Assembly (NCBI RefSeq): GCF_019774615.1 | Contig: NZ_CP081496.1 | Span: 806,001-870,000, forward strand | Length of the DNA stretch: 64,000 bases | Reading direction: 5' to 3' | From: Streptomyces sp. BHT-5-2 | Lineage (GTDB): Bacteria; Actinomycetota; Actinomycetes; Streptomycetales; Streptomycetaceae | Shown: positions 10,782 to 19,941 of the stretch, one piece after another | Layout of the letters: every line of letters starts with the position of its first letter | Position numbering within the stretch: position 1 is the first letter of the stretch | Made by a program: the position numbers and the translations under genes | The notes under the pieces: model-generated | What the model saw: only the letters and a program-made list of their open reading frames with translations | The model's database searches: none | What the model was told of the DNA's origin: nothing

Positions 10782-11615
10782 TCAGGCGGCGGGGTCGCCG
10801 GTGGGCTTCTGGGCTACCGCGAAGATGCGGCGGAACGGGAAGACGGTGCCGTGGCGGCCGGTCGGGTAGGCGTGGCGCAGGGCGTCGCGGTATTCGGCGA
10901 GGAAGGCGTCGCGGGCGTCCGGGTCGTCTTCGAGGGCGGTGAGGACGGGGCGGAGGGCCGTGCCCTTGACCCAGTCGAGGACGGGGTCGTCGCCTTGGAG
11001 CAGTTGCACGTAGGTGGTCTCCCATGCGTCGGTGGTGCAGCCGAGGTCGGTGAGGCGGGCCAGGTAGCCGGCGGGTTCGAGGATGTGGACGAAGCGGCGG
11101 CCGTGGTTGTCGAGGCGCTTGCGCCAGTGGGGGGCGTCGCACAGTTCGCCGAGGAGGGCGTGGCTGGGCGAGGTGAAGTTGCCCGGGACCTGGAAGGCCA
11201 GGACGCCGCCGGGGGTGAGGGTGTCGATCCAGCGGGCGAAGGAGTCGGGGTGGTTGGGGACCCATTGCAGGGCGGCGCTGGAGACGATCAGGTCGAAGGG
11301 TTCTTCGGGGGTCCAGGTGGCCGCGTCGGCGGGGGCGAAGTCGAGGTGGCCGCCGCCGGGGGTGGGGCCGGCGTAGGTCTCGGCCTCCTTGAGCATCTCG
11401 GGGGAGTTGTCGAAGCCGGTGATGTGGGCGTCCGGCCAGCGGTCGGCGAGCAGGACGGTGACGTTGCCGGGGCCGCAGCCGAGGTCGGCGATGCGGGCGG
11501 GGCGGCCGGGGCGGGGGAGTTGCGGTATACGGGCGATGAGGTCGTGGAACGGCCGGGTGCGGTGGGCCGAGTGGTGGAGGTACTGCTGTGGGTCCCAGGT
11601 CGGTGCGTCGTGCAT
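10782..11615 (-). CDS. tam: trans-aconitate 2-methyltransferase
   Basis: SAM-dependent methylation of trans-aconitate, a spontaneous isomer of cis-aconitate that inhibits aconitase, so the enzyme is metabolite repair for the TCA cycle. The 277-residue protein has motif I RIADLGCGPGNVTVLLADRWP (about 42-62), then GFDNSPEMLKEA, FDLIVSSAALQWVPNH and WIDTLTPGGVLAFQVPGNFTSPSH, as in Tam. ATG 11615 has AAAGGGG nine bases upstream. It is divergent from a MarR gene with TamR-like palindromes between them, exactly the tam/tamR arrangement described in S. coelicolor. Confidence 0.92.
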   Translation of the reverse strand: MHDAPTWDPQQYLHHSAHRTRPFHDLIARIPQLPRPGRPARIADLGCGPGNVTVLLADRWPDAHITGFDNSPEMLKEAETYAGPTPGGGHLDFAPADAATWTPEEPFDLIVSSAALQWVPNHPDSFARWIDTLTPGGVLAFQVPGNFTSPSHALLGELCDAPHWRKRLDNHGRRFVHILEPAGYLARLTDLGCTTDAWETTYVQLLQGDDPVLDWVKGTALRPVLTALEDDPDARDAFLAEYRDALRHAYPTGRHGTVFPFRRIFAVAQKPTGDPAA

Positions 11616-11751
11616 GTTCGATAACCCCTTTGCTGGTGCAGGGTCGACACGTTCAGTAGAGGGTCGCTCCGGACTCCGCTCGGTCGAGTTCTGGCCAACT
11701 CGGATGGATTCCGGGCTCGCGGCCACGATGCCCAGTGGTACAGGAAAATAT

Positions 11752-11780
11752 ATCTCGACGTCGAGATGCTTGTCATCAAG
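11752..11780. promoter_or_regulatory. TamR-type palindromes between tam and tamR
   Basis: ATCTCGACGTCGAGAT (11752-11767) is a perfect 16-bp palindrome. Immediately next to it CTTGTCATCAAG (11769-11780) is a second, interrupted one (CTTG/CAAG). Both resemble the ATCTTGA/TCAAGAT half-sites of MarR-family TamR. They lie 37-65 bp before tamR and about 140-165 bp before tam, suited to control of both genes. Confidence 0.8.
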
Positions 11781-11816
11781 AGACTTTATGTCGACAGACC
11801 CTTTACACTGATCGCC

Positions 11817-12314
11817 ATGGAGGACGAGGTCGATCGACTGGTCGCAGCATGGCGCCGCGAGCGCCCGGACCTCGACGTGGAGCCGCTTGAGGTCCTCAGT
11901 CGCGTCTCCAGGCTGGCCAGACATCTCGACCGGGCCCGCCGTCTGGCGTTCTCCGAGGTGGGCCTGGAGCCCTGGGAATTCGATGTGCTGACCGCCCTCC
12001 GGCGCGCCGGTGCGCCCTACCAGCTCTCCCCCGGCGCACTGCTCACCCAGACCCTGGTCACCTCCGGCACGATGACCAACCGCATCGACCGGCTCGCCAA
12101 GAAGGAGTTGGTGGAGCGGCTGCCGGACCCCAGCGACCGGCGCGGGGTGCTGGTCCGGCTGACCGCCAAGGGCCGCGACAAGGCCGACGAGTCACTGGCC
12201 GGGCTGCTGACGCAGGAGCGGGCCATCCTGGCGGAGCTGTCGCGGCAGCAGCGCCACGAATTGGCCGGTCTGCTCCGTCGATTGACCGGACCGTTTGACA
12301 ACGTGCCGGGCTAG
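11817..12314 (+). CDS. tamR: MarR-family regulator TamR
   Basis: A 165-residue winged-helix MarR protein: helix LEVLSRVSRLARHLDRARRLAF, DNA-binding core PYQLSPGALLTQTLVTSGTMTNRIDRLAKKELVERLPDPSDRRGVLVRLTAKGRDKADE (about 78-135), and C-terminal dimerisation helix. TamR in S. coelicolor is known to bind the tam/tamR intergenic region and to be released by trans-aconitate and citrate, and also to affect aconitase. The divergent tam gene and the two palindromes support the same role here. ATG 11817 (MEDEVDRLVAAW) is preferred; the frame is open further upstream across the operator. Confidence 0.9.
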   Translation: MEDEVDRLVAAWRRERPDLDVEPLEVLSRVSRLARHLDRARRLAFSEVGLEPWEFDVLTALRRAGAPYQLSPGALLTQTLVTSGTMTNRIDRLAKKELVERLPDPSDRRGVLVRLTAKGRDKADESLAGLLTQERAILAELSRQQRHELAGLLRRLTGPFDNVPG

Positions 12315-12380
12315 GTCCCCGGATCGGCGCCGTTTTGGGTGCTCTTGCCGGAGTGCCCCGCAGTGGGCTTGGATCACTGC

Positions 12381-13193
12381 ATGAGCCAGGAGGGAACGGG
12401 CTCGGCGCCCGGAGGTCCGTACTACGGCGGCGGCAGGCGGAGGCGGCGGTTCGCGGGGCGGACGGTGCTGGTCACCGGGGCGGCCGGGGGCATCGGCGCG
12501 GCCACCGCGGACCGGCTGGCGGCCGAGGGAGCCGCGGTGCTGCTGCTGGACGTCGACGACGAGCGCGGGGAGCGCACCGCGCGGCGCATCCGCGCGGCCG
12601 GCGGCCGGGCCTCGTACGAGCACTGCGACGTGGCCGGCGAGGACGACTGGCGGCGGGCCGTGGCGGCCGCGCACGGCCGGTACGGGCCGGTGGACGGGCT
12701 GGTCAGCAACGCGTATCTGCCGCATGTGGCGCCGGCCGACCGGACGTCGCCGGCGGAGTGGGACCGGCAGCTGGCGGTGAATCTGACCGGCGCGTTCCTG
12801 GGCGTGAAGGCGGCCCTGCCGGATCTGCGGACGCGCGGGGGCTCGGTGGTGCTGACGTCGTCGGTGCACGCGCTGGTGGGGTTGCCGGGGCGGCCGGCGT
12901 ATGCGGCGTCGAAGGCCGGACTGACCGGGCTGGGGCGGCAGTTGGCGGTGGAGTACGGGCCGCAGGTGCGGGTGAACTGCGTACTGCCGGGGCCGGTGCT
13001 GACCGCCGCGTGGGACGGTGTCGACGAGGAGCGGCGGCGGGCCAGCGCGGCGGAGACCGCGGTGCGGCGGCTGGGGCGGCCCGAGGAGGTGGCGGCCGCC
13101 ATCGCGTTCCTGCTGTCGGGTGAGGCGTCGTTCGTGACGGGGGCGAGCCTGGTGGTGGACGGCGGGTGGAGTGTGTACAAGAACTCCTCGTGA
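12381..13193 (+). CDS. short-chain dehydrogenase/reductase
   Basis: A classical SDR of 270 residues. The cofactor glycine motif TGAAGGIGAAT is near residue 34, DVDDERG follows beta-2 (the aspartate suggests NAD), the usual NAG is replaced by SNAYLP, and the catalytic YAASK is near 175. VDGGWSVYKN at the end is the standard SDR C-terminal block. The substrate cannot be deduced. The gene lies between tamR and the GH42 beta-galactosidase, all on the plus strand; 124 bp to the next start leaves co-transcription open. ATG 12381 has only a weak upstream GTGGG. An N-terminal Gly/Arg stretch precedes the Rossmann fold. Confidence 0.85.
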   Translation: MSQEGTGSAPGGPYYGGGRRRRRFAGRTVLVTGAAGGIGAATADRLAAEGAAVLLLDVDDERGERTARRIRAAGGRASYEHCDVAGEDDWRRAVAAAHGRYGPVDGLVSNAYLPHVAPADRTSPAEWDRQLAVNLTGAFLGVKAALPDLRTRGGSVVLTSSVHALVGLPGRPAYAASKAGLTGLGRQLAVEYGPQVRVNCVLPGPVLTAAWDGVDEERRRASAAETAVRRLGRPEEVAAAIAFLLSGEASFVTGASLVVDGGWSVYKNSS

Positions 13194-13317
13194 GGCAGAC
13201 CTTGGGGGGCGGCGCTCCGGGAGCGGTCGGGTGCGGGGGCGGTGCCCGTGACGTGGTGCCGCGGTGGGCCCCGGGGCCGCGCGGTGCCGGAATCCGGTAT
13301 GCGAGCCAGGGGGTCCG

Positions 13318-15333
13318 ATGGGCATCCGATTCGGCGGCGACTACAACCCCGAGCAGTGGCCGGAGGAGGTGTGGGCCGAGGATCTGGAGCTGATGCGGGC
13401 GGCCCGCGTCACCATGGTCACGGCGGGGATCTTCTCCTGGGCGAAGGTCGAACCCCGGCCGGGGGAATGGGACTTCGGGTGGTTCGACCGGGTTCTGGAC
13501 GGGCTGGCGGGTGCGGGGATCGAGGTGTGTCTGGCGACGATGACCGCGTCGCCGCCGCCGTGGTTGACGCATGCGCACCCGGAGGTCCTGCCGGAGGGGC
13601 CGGACGGCCGGCGGCGCTGGCCGGGGGCGCGGCAGCACTTCTGCCCGTCCAGTCCGGTGTTCCGGGCGTACGCGGTGCGGCTGGTGGAGCGGCTGGCGGC
13701 CCGGTACGCGGGCCATCCGGCGCTGGCGATGTGGCATGTGGGGAACGAGTTCGGGTGCCACACCCGGCAGTGCTTCTGCGAGGTGTCGGCGGAGGACTTC
13801 CGGCGGTGGCTGCGGGAGCGGTACGGGAGCGTGGCGGCGCTCAACGACGCCTGGTCGACGTCGTTCTGGTCGCAGGCGTACGGGGACTTCGCGGAGGTGC
13901 TGCCGCCGCGGACGGCGCCGACGTTCGCCAATCCGGCGCAGCAGTTGGACTTCCTGCGGTTCGGTGACCATGCGCTGCGGGAGTGTTATCTGGCCGAGCG
14001 GGCGGTGTTGGAGCGGTTGACGCCGGGGGTGCCGGTGACGACCAATCTGATGCCGCAGCACAAGCCGGTGGACGCGTTCGGCTGGGCGCCGTCGATGGAT
14101 GTGATGGCGCTGGACTTCTACCAGGATCCGCATGTGGCGGACGATCATGTGCGGGCGGGCTATGTGTTCGACCTGATGCGGTCGGCGCGGGGCGGGCAGC
14201 CGTGGCTGTTGCTGGAGCAGGCGCCGGGTGCGGTCAACTGGCGGCCCCGCAACGGTCCCAAGCCGCCGGGGGCGATGCGGTTGTGGAGCTGGCAGGCGGT
14301 GGCGCAGGGCGCGGACGCGGTGTTGTTCTTCCAGTGGCGGCAGTCGTCGGGCGGGGCGGAGAAGTTCCACTCGGCGATGGTGCCGCACGGGGGGACGGAC
14401 ACCCGGATCTTCCGTGAAGTGTGTGCTTTGGGGCGGGAGTTGGCGGCGGTGCCGGGGGTCGAGGGGGCCCGGTCGGTGGCGTCGGTGGCGTTGCTGGCGG
14501 ACTGGCAGAGCTGGTGGGCGCTGGAGTTGGATTCGCGGCCGTCCGCGGCGCTGGACCACTCGCGCGGCGCGCTGGAGCACTACCGGCCGTTGTTCGAGGC
14601 GGGGGTGGTGTGCGATGTGGTGCCGCCGGGGCGGGAGCTGTCGGGGTACCGGATGGTGGTGGTGCCGAATCTGTATCTGCTGACGGCCGGGGACGCGGCG
14701 CGGCTGGCGGCGTACGTCCGGGGCGGGGGGCATCTGGTCGTGTCGTTCTTCTCGGGGATCGTCGACGCGTGCGACCGGGTGCATCCGGGGGGCTATCCGG
14801 GGCCGTTGCGGGAGCTTCTGGGGCTGCGGGTGGCGGAGTTCTGGCCGCTGGCGGAGGGGGCGTCGGTGGCGGTGGGGGGCGGGCGCCATGCGGGGCGGGC
14901 GGATCTGTGGTCGGAGGAGATCGTGCCGGCCGGTGCGGAGGTGGTGGCGCGGTTCCTGGACGGGGAGTTGGCGGGGCGGCCCGCGGTGACCCGGCACGGC
15001 TACGGGCGGGGCACGGCCTGGTATGTGGGGACGCGGCTCGAACCGGCGCTGCTGCGGGCGCTGTTGGACGAGGTGCGGGAGGTGGCGGGGGTGTCGCCGG
15101 TGCTGCCGGGGTTGCCGGCGGGGGTGCAGGCGGCCGTGCGGGAGGGTGCCGGGGGCCGGTTCCTGTTCCTGCTGAACCACGGGAGCCGGGCGGTGGAGGT
15201 GGCGCTTCCGGAGCCGATGGTGGACGCGCTGGTGCCCCGGGCGGCGGCGGTGACGCGGGTGGGGCTGGCCGCCCGGGGTGTGGCCGTGCTGACCGGTCCG
15301 GGACCGGAGGGCGGTGGGGGCGCCGCGGGGTGA
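13318..15333 (+). CDS. GH42 beta-galactosidase
   Basis: A 671-residue cytoplasmic GH42 enzyme without a signal peptide, expected to hydrolyse beta-galactosides to galactose. IRFGGDYNPEQWPEEVW opens the TIM barrel. The acid/base is Glu144 in HVGNEFG and the nucleophile Glu300 in LLLEQAPGAVNW. Cys109, Cys147, Cys152 and Cys154 match the structural zinc cluster of this family. The barrel is followed by the trimerisation domain (about 390-590) and a small C-terminal beta domain. AGGGGG precedes ATG 13318. The galactose-catabolic operon lies only 1 kb further on, so its product could feed galK/galT/galE. Confidence 0.93.
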   Translation: MGIRFGGDYNPEQWPEEVWAEDLELMRAARVTMVTAGIFSWAKVEPRPGEWDFGWFDRVLDGLAGAGIEVCLATMTASPPPWLTHAHPEVLPEGPDGRRRWPGARQHFCPSSPVFRAYAVRLVERLAARYAGHPALAMWHVGNEFGCHTRQCFCEVSAEDFRRWLRERYGSVAALNDAWSTSFWSQAYGDFAEVLPPRTAPTFANPAQQLDFLRFGDHALRECYLAERAVLERLTPGVPVTTNLMPQHKPVDAFGWAPSMDVMALDFYQDPHVADDHVRAGYVFDLMRSARGGQPWLLLEQAPGAVNWRPRNGPKPPGAMRLWSWQAVAQGADAVLFFQWRQSSGGAEKFHSAMVPHGGTDTRIFREVCALGRELAAVPGVEGARSVASVALLADWQSWWALELDSRPSAALDHSRGALEHYRPLFEAGVVCDVVPPGRELSGYRMVVVPNLYLLTAGDAARLAAYVRGGGHLVVSFFSGIVDACDRVHPGGYPGPLRELLGLRVAEFWPLAEGASVAVGGGRHAGRADLWSEEIVPAGAEVVARFLDGELAGRPAVTRHGYGRGTAWYVGTRLEPALLRALLDEVREVAGVSPVLPGLPAGVQAAVREGAGGRFLFLLNHGSRAVEVALPEPMVDALVPRAAAVTRVGLAARGVAVLTGPGPEGGGGAAG

Positions 15334-15363
15334 TGCGTCCGGGCCGTCGGGGCGGGCGCGGGG

Positions 15364-16146
15364 TCAGGGCACGGTGAGGGGGCCCGCCGCGGCCGGTTCG
15401 AGTTCGGCGGGGCCGACGCCGGCCCGGCGGGCCAGGGCGACCGCGGCGAGGGTGGAGTGCACGCCGAGCTTGCCCAGGACGTTCTGCATGTGGGTGCGGA
15501 CGGTGTGCGGGGAGAGGAAGAGCCGTTCGGCGACGGCCTTGCGGCCCAGGCCGGCGACCATGCAGCGCAGTACCTCGCGTTCGCGCGGGGTCAGGGACTC
15601 CACCAGCCGTTCGCTCTCGGTGCGGTGCTTGCGGGCCGCGGTCAGCTCGCGCAGGACGCCGGTGAGGAGGGCGGGCGGCAGGTGCGTCTCGTCGCGCAGG
15701 ACGCCGCGGATGACGGCGAGGAGCCGGGAGAGCGAGGAGTCCTTGGCGACCCAGCCGGAGGCGCCGGCCTGGAGGGCGGCGGCGGCCCGGCGCGGGTCGT
15801 CGCGGTCGGCGAGGACCACGGTCCGCAGGTACGGGTGGCTGGTGCGCAGGCCGGAGACGAGTGCGATGCCGTCCGGTGGGGCGCCGCGGGGCGGGCTCTC
15901 GCGGGCGGTGCCGTCGCGGGCGGAGCCCTGGGGCGGCACCGCGAGCAGTGGTGCGGCCAGGTCGGCGTCGGCGAGCAGGACATCGAAGCGGCGGCCGTCG
16001 GATGCGGCCCGGTCGAGTGTGCGCAGCGCCGCCGGGGCGCTGCCCGCCGCTGCGACGTCCACGTCCACCTCCGCGGCCAGTGCGGCCGCCAGGGATTCGG
16101 CGAAGATGCGGTGGTCGTCTACCACCAGAACCCGGATTCGTTGCAC
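15364..16146 (-). CDS. LuxR/NarL-type response regulator
   Basis: 260 residues from GTG 16146, which has AGGGGG six bases upstream. The receiver has VVDDHRIFAESLAAAL, phosphoacceptor Asp in FDVLLADADL, and the lysine loop GASGWVAKDSS. A 25-residue Pro/Gly/Arg-rich insert (about 105-130) interrupts the receiver before IALVSGL. The HTH is LTPREREVLRCMVAGLGRKAVAERLFLSPHTVRTHMQNVLGKLGVHS (about 195-240). No sensor kinase is adjacent, so it is an orphan regulator in this window. It is convergent with GH42 and lies downstream of galK. Confidence 0.87.
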   Translation of the reverse strand: MQRIRVLVVDDHRIFAESLAAALAAEVDVDVAAAGSAPAALRTLDRAASDGRRFDVLLADADLAAPLLAVPPQGSARDGTARESPPRGAPPDGIALVSGLRTSHPYLRTVVLADRDDPRRAAAALQAGASGWVAKDSSLSRLLAVIRGVLRDETHLPPALLTGVLRELTAARKHRTESERLVESLTPREREVLRCMVAGLGRKAVAERLFLSPHTVRTHMQNVLGKLGVHSTLAAVALARRAGVGPAELEPAAAGPLTVP

Positions 16147-16377
16147 AGAGACCCCCTGTCTCGGTGAACGGACCATAGCGGGCACGGCGCCCGGATTGAA
16201 GATCGCCTCCGTCGCGCGGACGTCGCCGCGGAGCCGGCCCCCCTGCCCGGGGCGCGGCACCGGCACGGTCTCGCCCCCTGATCGGCGCCGGCCCCCACCG
16301 GCGCTGGTGACAGCGTACGGACGGGGGGCGGGGCGGGAGGGCGGTTGACGAAAGTGGCGGGGCGGGGTCCGCGGGCG

Positions 16378-17556
16378 CTATGTGTCCAGGCGGTGGGCGC
16401 CGGGGCCGGGGACGGCGGGGAAGATCCGCGGGGCGGTGTGGCCGGCGGTGGCGAACGCGGTGTGCAGGGCGTCGGTGACGTCCGGGGCGGCGGCCTCCTC
16501 GACGAGGACGAGGGCGGAGCCGCCGAAGCCGCCGCCGGTCATCCGGGCGCCGAGGGCTCCGGCGGCGCCGGCGGTGTCGACGGCGAGGTCGAGTTCGGGG
16601 CAGGAGATCTTGAAGTCGTCGCGGAGGGAGGCGTGGCCGGCGGTGAGCAGGGGGCCGATGGCGCGGGGGCGGCCGGCTTCGAGGTGGGTGACGGCCTGTT
16701 CCACGCGGTGGTTCTCGGTGACGATGTGGCGCACCAGGGCCTGGACGACGGGGTCGCCGGCGAGTTCTTCGAGGGCGGCGGGCAGATGTGCGTGGGGGAT
16801 GTCGCGCAGCGCGTGCACGCCGAGCGCCCGCGCGCCGCGTTCGCATCCGGCGCGCCGTTCGGCGTATGCGCCGTCGCCGAGGCGGTGCCGGACGCGGGTG
16901 TCGACGACGAGGAGGCGCAGGCCCGCGGCGGCCAGGTCGAACGGGACGTGGCGGCGGGTGAGGTCGCGGGTGTCGAGGAAGAGGGCGTGGCCGGCGGTGC
17001 AGCAGGCGGCGGCGGTCTGGTCCATGATTCCGCAGGGCACGCCGACGAAGGCGTTCTCGGCGCGCTGGGCGAGCCGGGCCAGTTCGTCGCGGGGCAGGCC
17101 GAGGCCGTGCAGGTCGTCGAGGGCGAGGGCGGTGGCGACCTCCAGGGCGGCGGAGGAGGAGAGGCCGGCGCCGAGCGGGACGGTGCTGGTGTAGTGCAGG
17201 TCGGCGCCGCCGACGGGCAGGCCGGCCTCCCGCATCGCCCAGGCCACGCCAGCGGGGTAGGCGGCCCAGTCGCCGCCGGCGGCGGCCGGCGGGCGGAGGT
17301 CGTCCAGGCGCAGTTCGACGATGCCGCCGTCGGCGCCGGCGGAGTGCAGCCGCAGGACCCCGTCGGTGCGGGGTGCGGCGGCGGCGAGGGTGGTGTGCGG
17401 GAGGGCCAGTGGCATCACGAAGCCGTCGTTGTAGTCGGTGTGTTCACCGATGAGATTGACGCGGCCGGGGGCGGCCCATAGTCCGGTGGGCTGTGTGCCG
17501 TAGACGGCGTGGAAGGTCGCCGCCGTTTCGTGTGCGCCGTGCGACGTGTCTCTCAC
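16378..17556 (-). CDS. galK: galactokinase
   Basis: Phosphorylates galactose to galactose-1-phosphate, the first Leloir-pathway step. The 392-residue GHMP kinase has the galactokinase signature GRVNLIGEHTDYNDGFVMPLA (about 30-50), the ATP-binding PLGAGLSSSAALEVA (about 125-140), and the C-terminal MTGGGFGGSALVLV. GTG 17556 has AAGGA five bases before it. It is the last gene of galT-galE-galK. A 119-bp gap with tandem repeats separates it from galE. Confidence 0.95.
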   Translation of the reverse strand: MRDTSHGAHETAATFHAVYGTQPTGLWAAPGRVNLIGEHTDYNDGFVMPLALPHTTLAAAAPRTDGVLRLHSAGADGGIVELRLDDLRPPAAAGGDWAAYPAGVAWAMREAGLPVGGADLHYTSTVPLGAGLSSSAALEVATALALDDLHGLGLPRDELARLAQRAENAFVGVPCGIMDQTAAACCTAGHALFLDTRDLTRRHVPFDLAAAGLRLLVVDTRVRHRLGDGAYAERRAGCERGARALGVHALRDIPHAHLPAALEELAGDPVVQALVRHIVTENHRVEQAVTHLEAGRPRAIGPLLTAGHASLRDDFKISCPELDLAVDTAGAAGALGARMTGGGFGGSALVLVEEAAAPDVTDALHTAFATAGHTAPRIFPAVPGPGAHRLDT

Positions 17557-17585
17557 GTGGTTCCTTCGTGCGGTGGGCTCGCTCG

Positions 17586-17674
17586 GGGCGCCGCCCCGGA
17601 CCCCGGTCCTCAAACGCCAGACGGCTGGATTTTGCCGCGCTGGGTTTTGCCGGGCTGGGTTTTGCCGGGCTGGG
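17586..17674. repeat. REP-like sequence plus three 15-bp tandem repeats in the galE-galK gap
   Basis: Three head-to-tail 15-bp units of TTTTGCCGGGCTGGG (17630-17644 with one change, 17645-17659, 17660-17674) end two bases before the galE stop. The adjacent stretch at about 17586-17629, containing CCTCAAACGCC, resembles a common Streptomyces dispersed intergenic repeat. The tandem copies are seen directly; the dispersed-repeat assignment is from memory. Confidence 0.7.
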
Positions 17675-17675
17675 T

Positions 17676-18632
17676 CTACTGCCCGGAGTTCGCGAACTTC
17701 CAGGCGTCGGTGATGATTTCGGTGAGGTCGGGGCGGGTGGGGCGCCAGCCGAGCCGGGTGGTGGCGGTGTGGGCGGAGGCGACGAGGACGGCGGGGTCGC
17801 CGGGGCGGCGAGGGGCGGCGATCTCGGGGATGGGGTGGCCGGTGACCTCGCGGGCGGTCTCGACGACCTCGCGGACGGAGAAGCCGTTGCCGTTGCCGAG
17901 GTTGCAGATGAGGTGTTCGCCGGGCCGCGCGGCCTTCAGGGCCAGCAGATGGGCCTCGGCGAGGTCGGCGACGTGGATGTAGTCGCGGACGCAGGTGCCG
18001 TCGGGGGTGGGGTAGTCGTCGCCGTAGACGGAGATGGCCTCGCGGCGGCCCTGGGCGACCTGGAGGACGAGCGGGATCAGGTGCGATTCGGGGTCGTGGC
18101 GTTCGCCGCTGGCGCCGTACGCGCCGGCGACGTTGAAGTAGCGCAGGGAGACCGCGGCCAGGCCGTGGGCGGCCGCCTCGCCGGTGATCATGTGGTCGAC
18201 GGCGAGCTTGCTCGCGCCGTAGGGGGAGGTGGGGGCCGTCGGGTCGGTCTCGGTGATCGGGGTGCCGACGGGCTCGCCGTAGGTGGCGGCGGTGGAGGAG
18301 AAGACGAGGGTGCGCACGCCGGCGGTGCGCATCGCGGCGAGCAGTGCCATGCTGCCGCCGACGTTGTTGTGCCAGTACTTCTCGGGCTTGGCGACGGACT
18401 CGCCGACCTGGGAGTAGGCGGCGAAGTGGAGGACGGCGTCGTAGGAACGGTCCAGCCAGCGGTGGGCGTCGTGGATGTCGCCCTCGACGAAGTCGGCGCC
18501 GGCCGGGACGGCGGCGCGGAAGCCGGTGGAGAGGTTGTCCAGGACGGTGACGGTGTGTCCGGCCTCCAGCAGGTGTCGGGCCACCACGCTGCCCACGTAG
18601 CCCGCGCCGCCGGTCACCAGGTATGTGCTCAT
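17676..18632 (-). CDS. galE: UDP-glucose 4-epimerase
   Basis: Interconverts UDP-galactose and UDP-glucose. The 318-residue extended SDR starts [28 protein letters not shown] (NAD-binding GGAGYVG at 8-14), has [10 protein letters not shown] with catalytic Ser/Thr, YGASKLAVD with the catalytic Tyr-Lys pair, and YFNVAGA. ATG 18632 overlaps the galT stop (ATGA), so translation is coupled. Middle gene of galT-galE-galK. Confidence 0.95.
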   Translation of the reverse strand: MSTYLVTGGAGYVGSVVARHLLEAGHTVTVLDNLSTGFRAAVPAGADFVEGDIHDAHRWLDRSYDAVLHFAAYSQVGESVAKPEKYWHNNVGGSMALLAAMRTAGVRTLVFSSTAATYGEPVGTPITETDPTAPTSPYGASKLAVDHMITGEAAAHGLAAVSLRYFNVAGAYGASGERHDPESHLIPLVLQVAQGRREAISVYGDDYPTPDGTCVRDYIHVADLAEAHLLALKAARPGEHLICNLGNGNGFSVREVVETAREVTGHPIPEIAAPRRPGDPAVLVASAHTATTRLGWRPTRPDLTEIITDAWKFANSGQ

Positions 18633-19675
18633 GGCTTGCTCGCTGCCTCTCGCAGTCGGTCGGCCGCGGTCTCCGGCGGCACGTCGTTGATGAACACGTT
18701 CATGCCGGACTCGGAACCCGCGAGGAACTTCAGCTTGCCGGGAGTCCTGCGGACGGTGAAGAGCTCTAGGTGGAGCGCGAACCGGGAGCGCTCCGCGGCG
18801 TGTACGGGTGCCTGGTGCCAGGCGGAGATGTACGGCGTCGGGGGTGCTTCCGGGCCGAAGAGCCGGTCGAACCGGCGCAAGACTTCCAGGTAGATCTGTG
18901 GGAATTCTGTGCGGGCGGCGCCGTCGAGGGCGAGCAGGTCGGGGACCCGGCGCTTGGGGTAGAGATGCACTTCGTAGGGCCAGTGGGCGGCGTAGGGGAC
19001 GAAGGCGGTCCAGTGTTCGCCGTCGAGGACGATGCGGCGGCCGTCGGCGCGTTCGCGGGCGACGACGTCGTCGAAGAGGTTGCGGCCGGTCTTCTCGTGG
19101 TGGGCGGCCAGGGAGGCCAGCATCCGCTCGGTGCGCGGGGTGACGAAGGGGTAGGCGTAGATCTGGCCGTGCGGGTGGCCGAGGGTGACGCCGATCTCGG
19201 CGCCGCGGTTCTCGAAGCAGAAGACCTGGGCGACGCCGGGGAGTCGGGTCAGGGCGGCGGTGCGGTCGGTCCAGGCGTCGAGGACGAGGGCGGCCTGGTC
19301 GTCGGTGAGGTCGGCGAACGAGGCGTCGTGGTCGGGGGTGAAGCAGACCACTTCGCAGCGGCCGTGGGGGCCGGCCAGGGAGGGGAAGCGGTTCTCGAAG
19401 ACGGCGACGTCGTAGTCGGCGGCGGGGATCTCGGTGTGCCGGCCGTCGCGGGAGGGGCACAGCGGGCACTCGTCGGCCGGCGGGTGATAGGTGCGGCCCT
19501 GGCGGTGGGAGGCGATGGCGACGGTGTCGCCGAGGAGGGGGTCGGCGCGGATCTCGGAGGCGGTGGCGACCGGGTCGAGGGGCCGGGGGTCGGCGGCGGT
19601 GCGGTCGGTGGTGTCGGACGCGTCGTAGTAGATCAGCTCCCGGCCGTCCGCGAGCCGCGTCGTCGTCTTCTTCAC
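18629..19675 (-). CDS. galT: galactose-1-phosphate uridylyltransferase
   Basis: Exchanges UMP between UDP-glucose and galactose-1-phosphate. The 348-residue class I GalT has zinc-type cysteines in CPLCPSR, the active-site [10 protein letters not shown] with the nucleophilic histidine, [18 protein letters not shown], and WHQAPVH near the end. GTG 19675 ([14 protein letters not shown]) has GAGGAG seven bases upstream, better than the earlier in-frame candidates. First gene of galTEK and divergent from the symporter; the 266-bp gap holds the tandem repeat at 19708-19737. Confidence 0.95.
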   Translation of the reverse strand: MKKTTTRLADGRELIYYDASDTTDRTAADPRPLDPVATASEIRADPLLGDTVAIASHRQGRTYHPPADECPLCPSRDGRHTEIPAADYDVAVFENRFPSLAGPHGRCEVVCFTPDHDASFADLTDDQAALVLDAWTDRTAALTRLPGVAQVFCFENRGAEIGVTLGHPHGQIYAYPFVTPRTERMLASLAAHHEKTGRNLFDDVVARERADGRRIVLDGEHWTAFVPYAAHWPYEVHLYPKRRVPDLLALDGAARTEFPQIYLEVLRRFDRLFGPEAPPTPYISAWHQAPVHAAERSRFALHLELFTVRRTPGKLKFLAGSESGMNVFINDVPPETAADRLREAASKP

Positions 19676-19707
19676 CGGGGAGCTCCTCACCATGGCGACC
19701 ACGCCAG

Positions 19708-19737
19708 CCAAACACAAACAAACACAATGAAGCACAA
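19708..19737 (-). promoter_or_regulatory. three tandem 10-bp repeats upstream of galT
   Basis: Read on the galT strand, three consecutive 10-bp units begin TTGTGCTT, TTGTGTTT and TTGTGTTT (19737-19728, 19727-19718, 19717-19708). They lie 33-62 bp before the galT start, where the gal promoter is expected. Same-face tandem hexamer-like elements are known as operator elements of the S. lividans galactose promoter galP1; equivalence here is inferred. Confidence 0.6.
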
Positions 19738-19941
19738 CCGAACAGAGTCGTCAACGCGGGGCCACACCCGCCCCGTTGGGCTCACAGAGCGGACATAGCG
19801 GATAAATGCCAGCACGTTCGACGACCATCGCTCATGATCCAACAACTGAATCAAACAAAACTATTCAGTTTTCGGTCGGGCCTGCGTACGTTTTTGTGCG
19901 TTCACTTCGCACACCGCTGTGCTCCCCGAAAAGAGTCCTCC

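Noticed and set aside
13194-13317. Gap before the beta-galactosidase searched for a regulator gene or operator.
   Set aside because: Only GC-rich sequence and a ribosome site near 13309 are visible; no palindrome of note.
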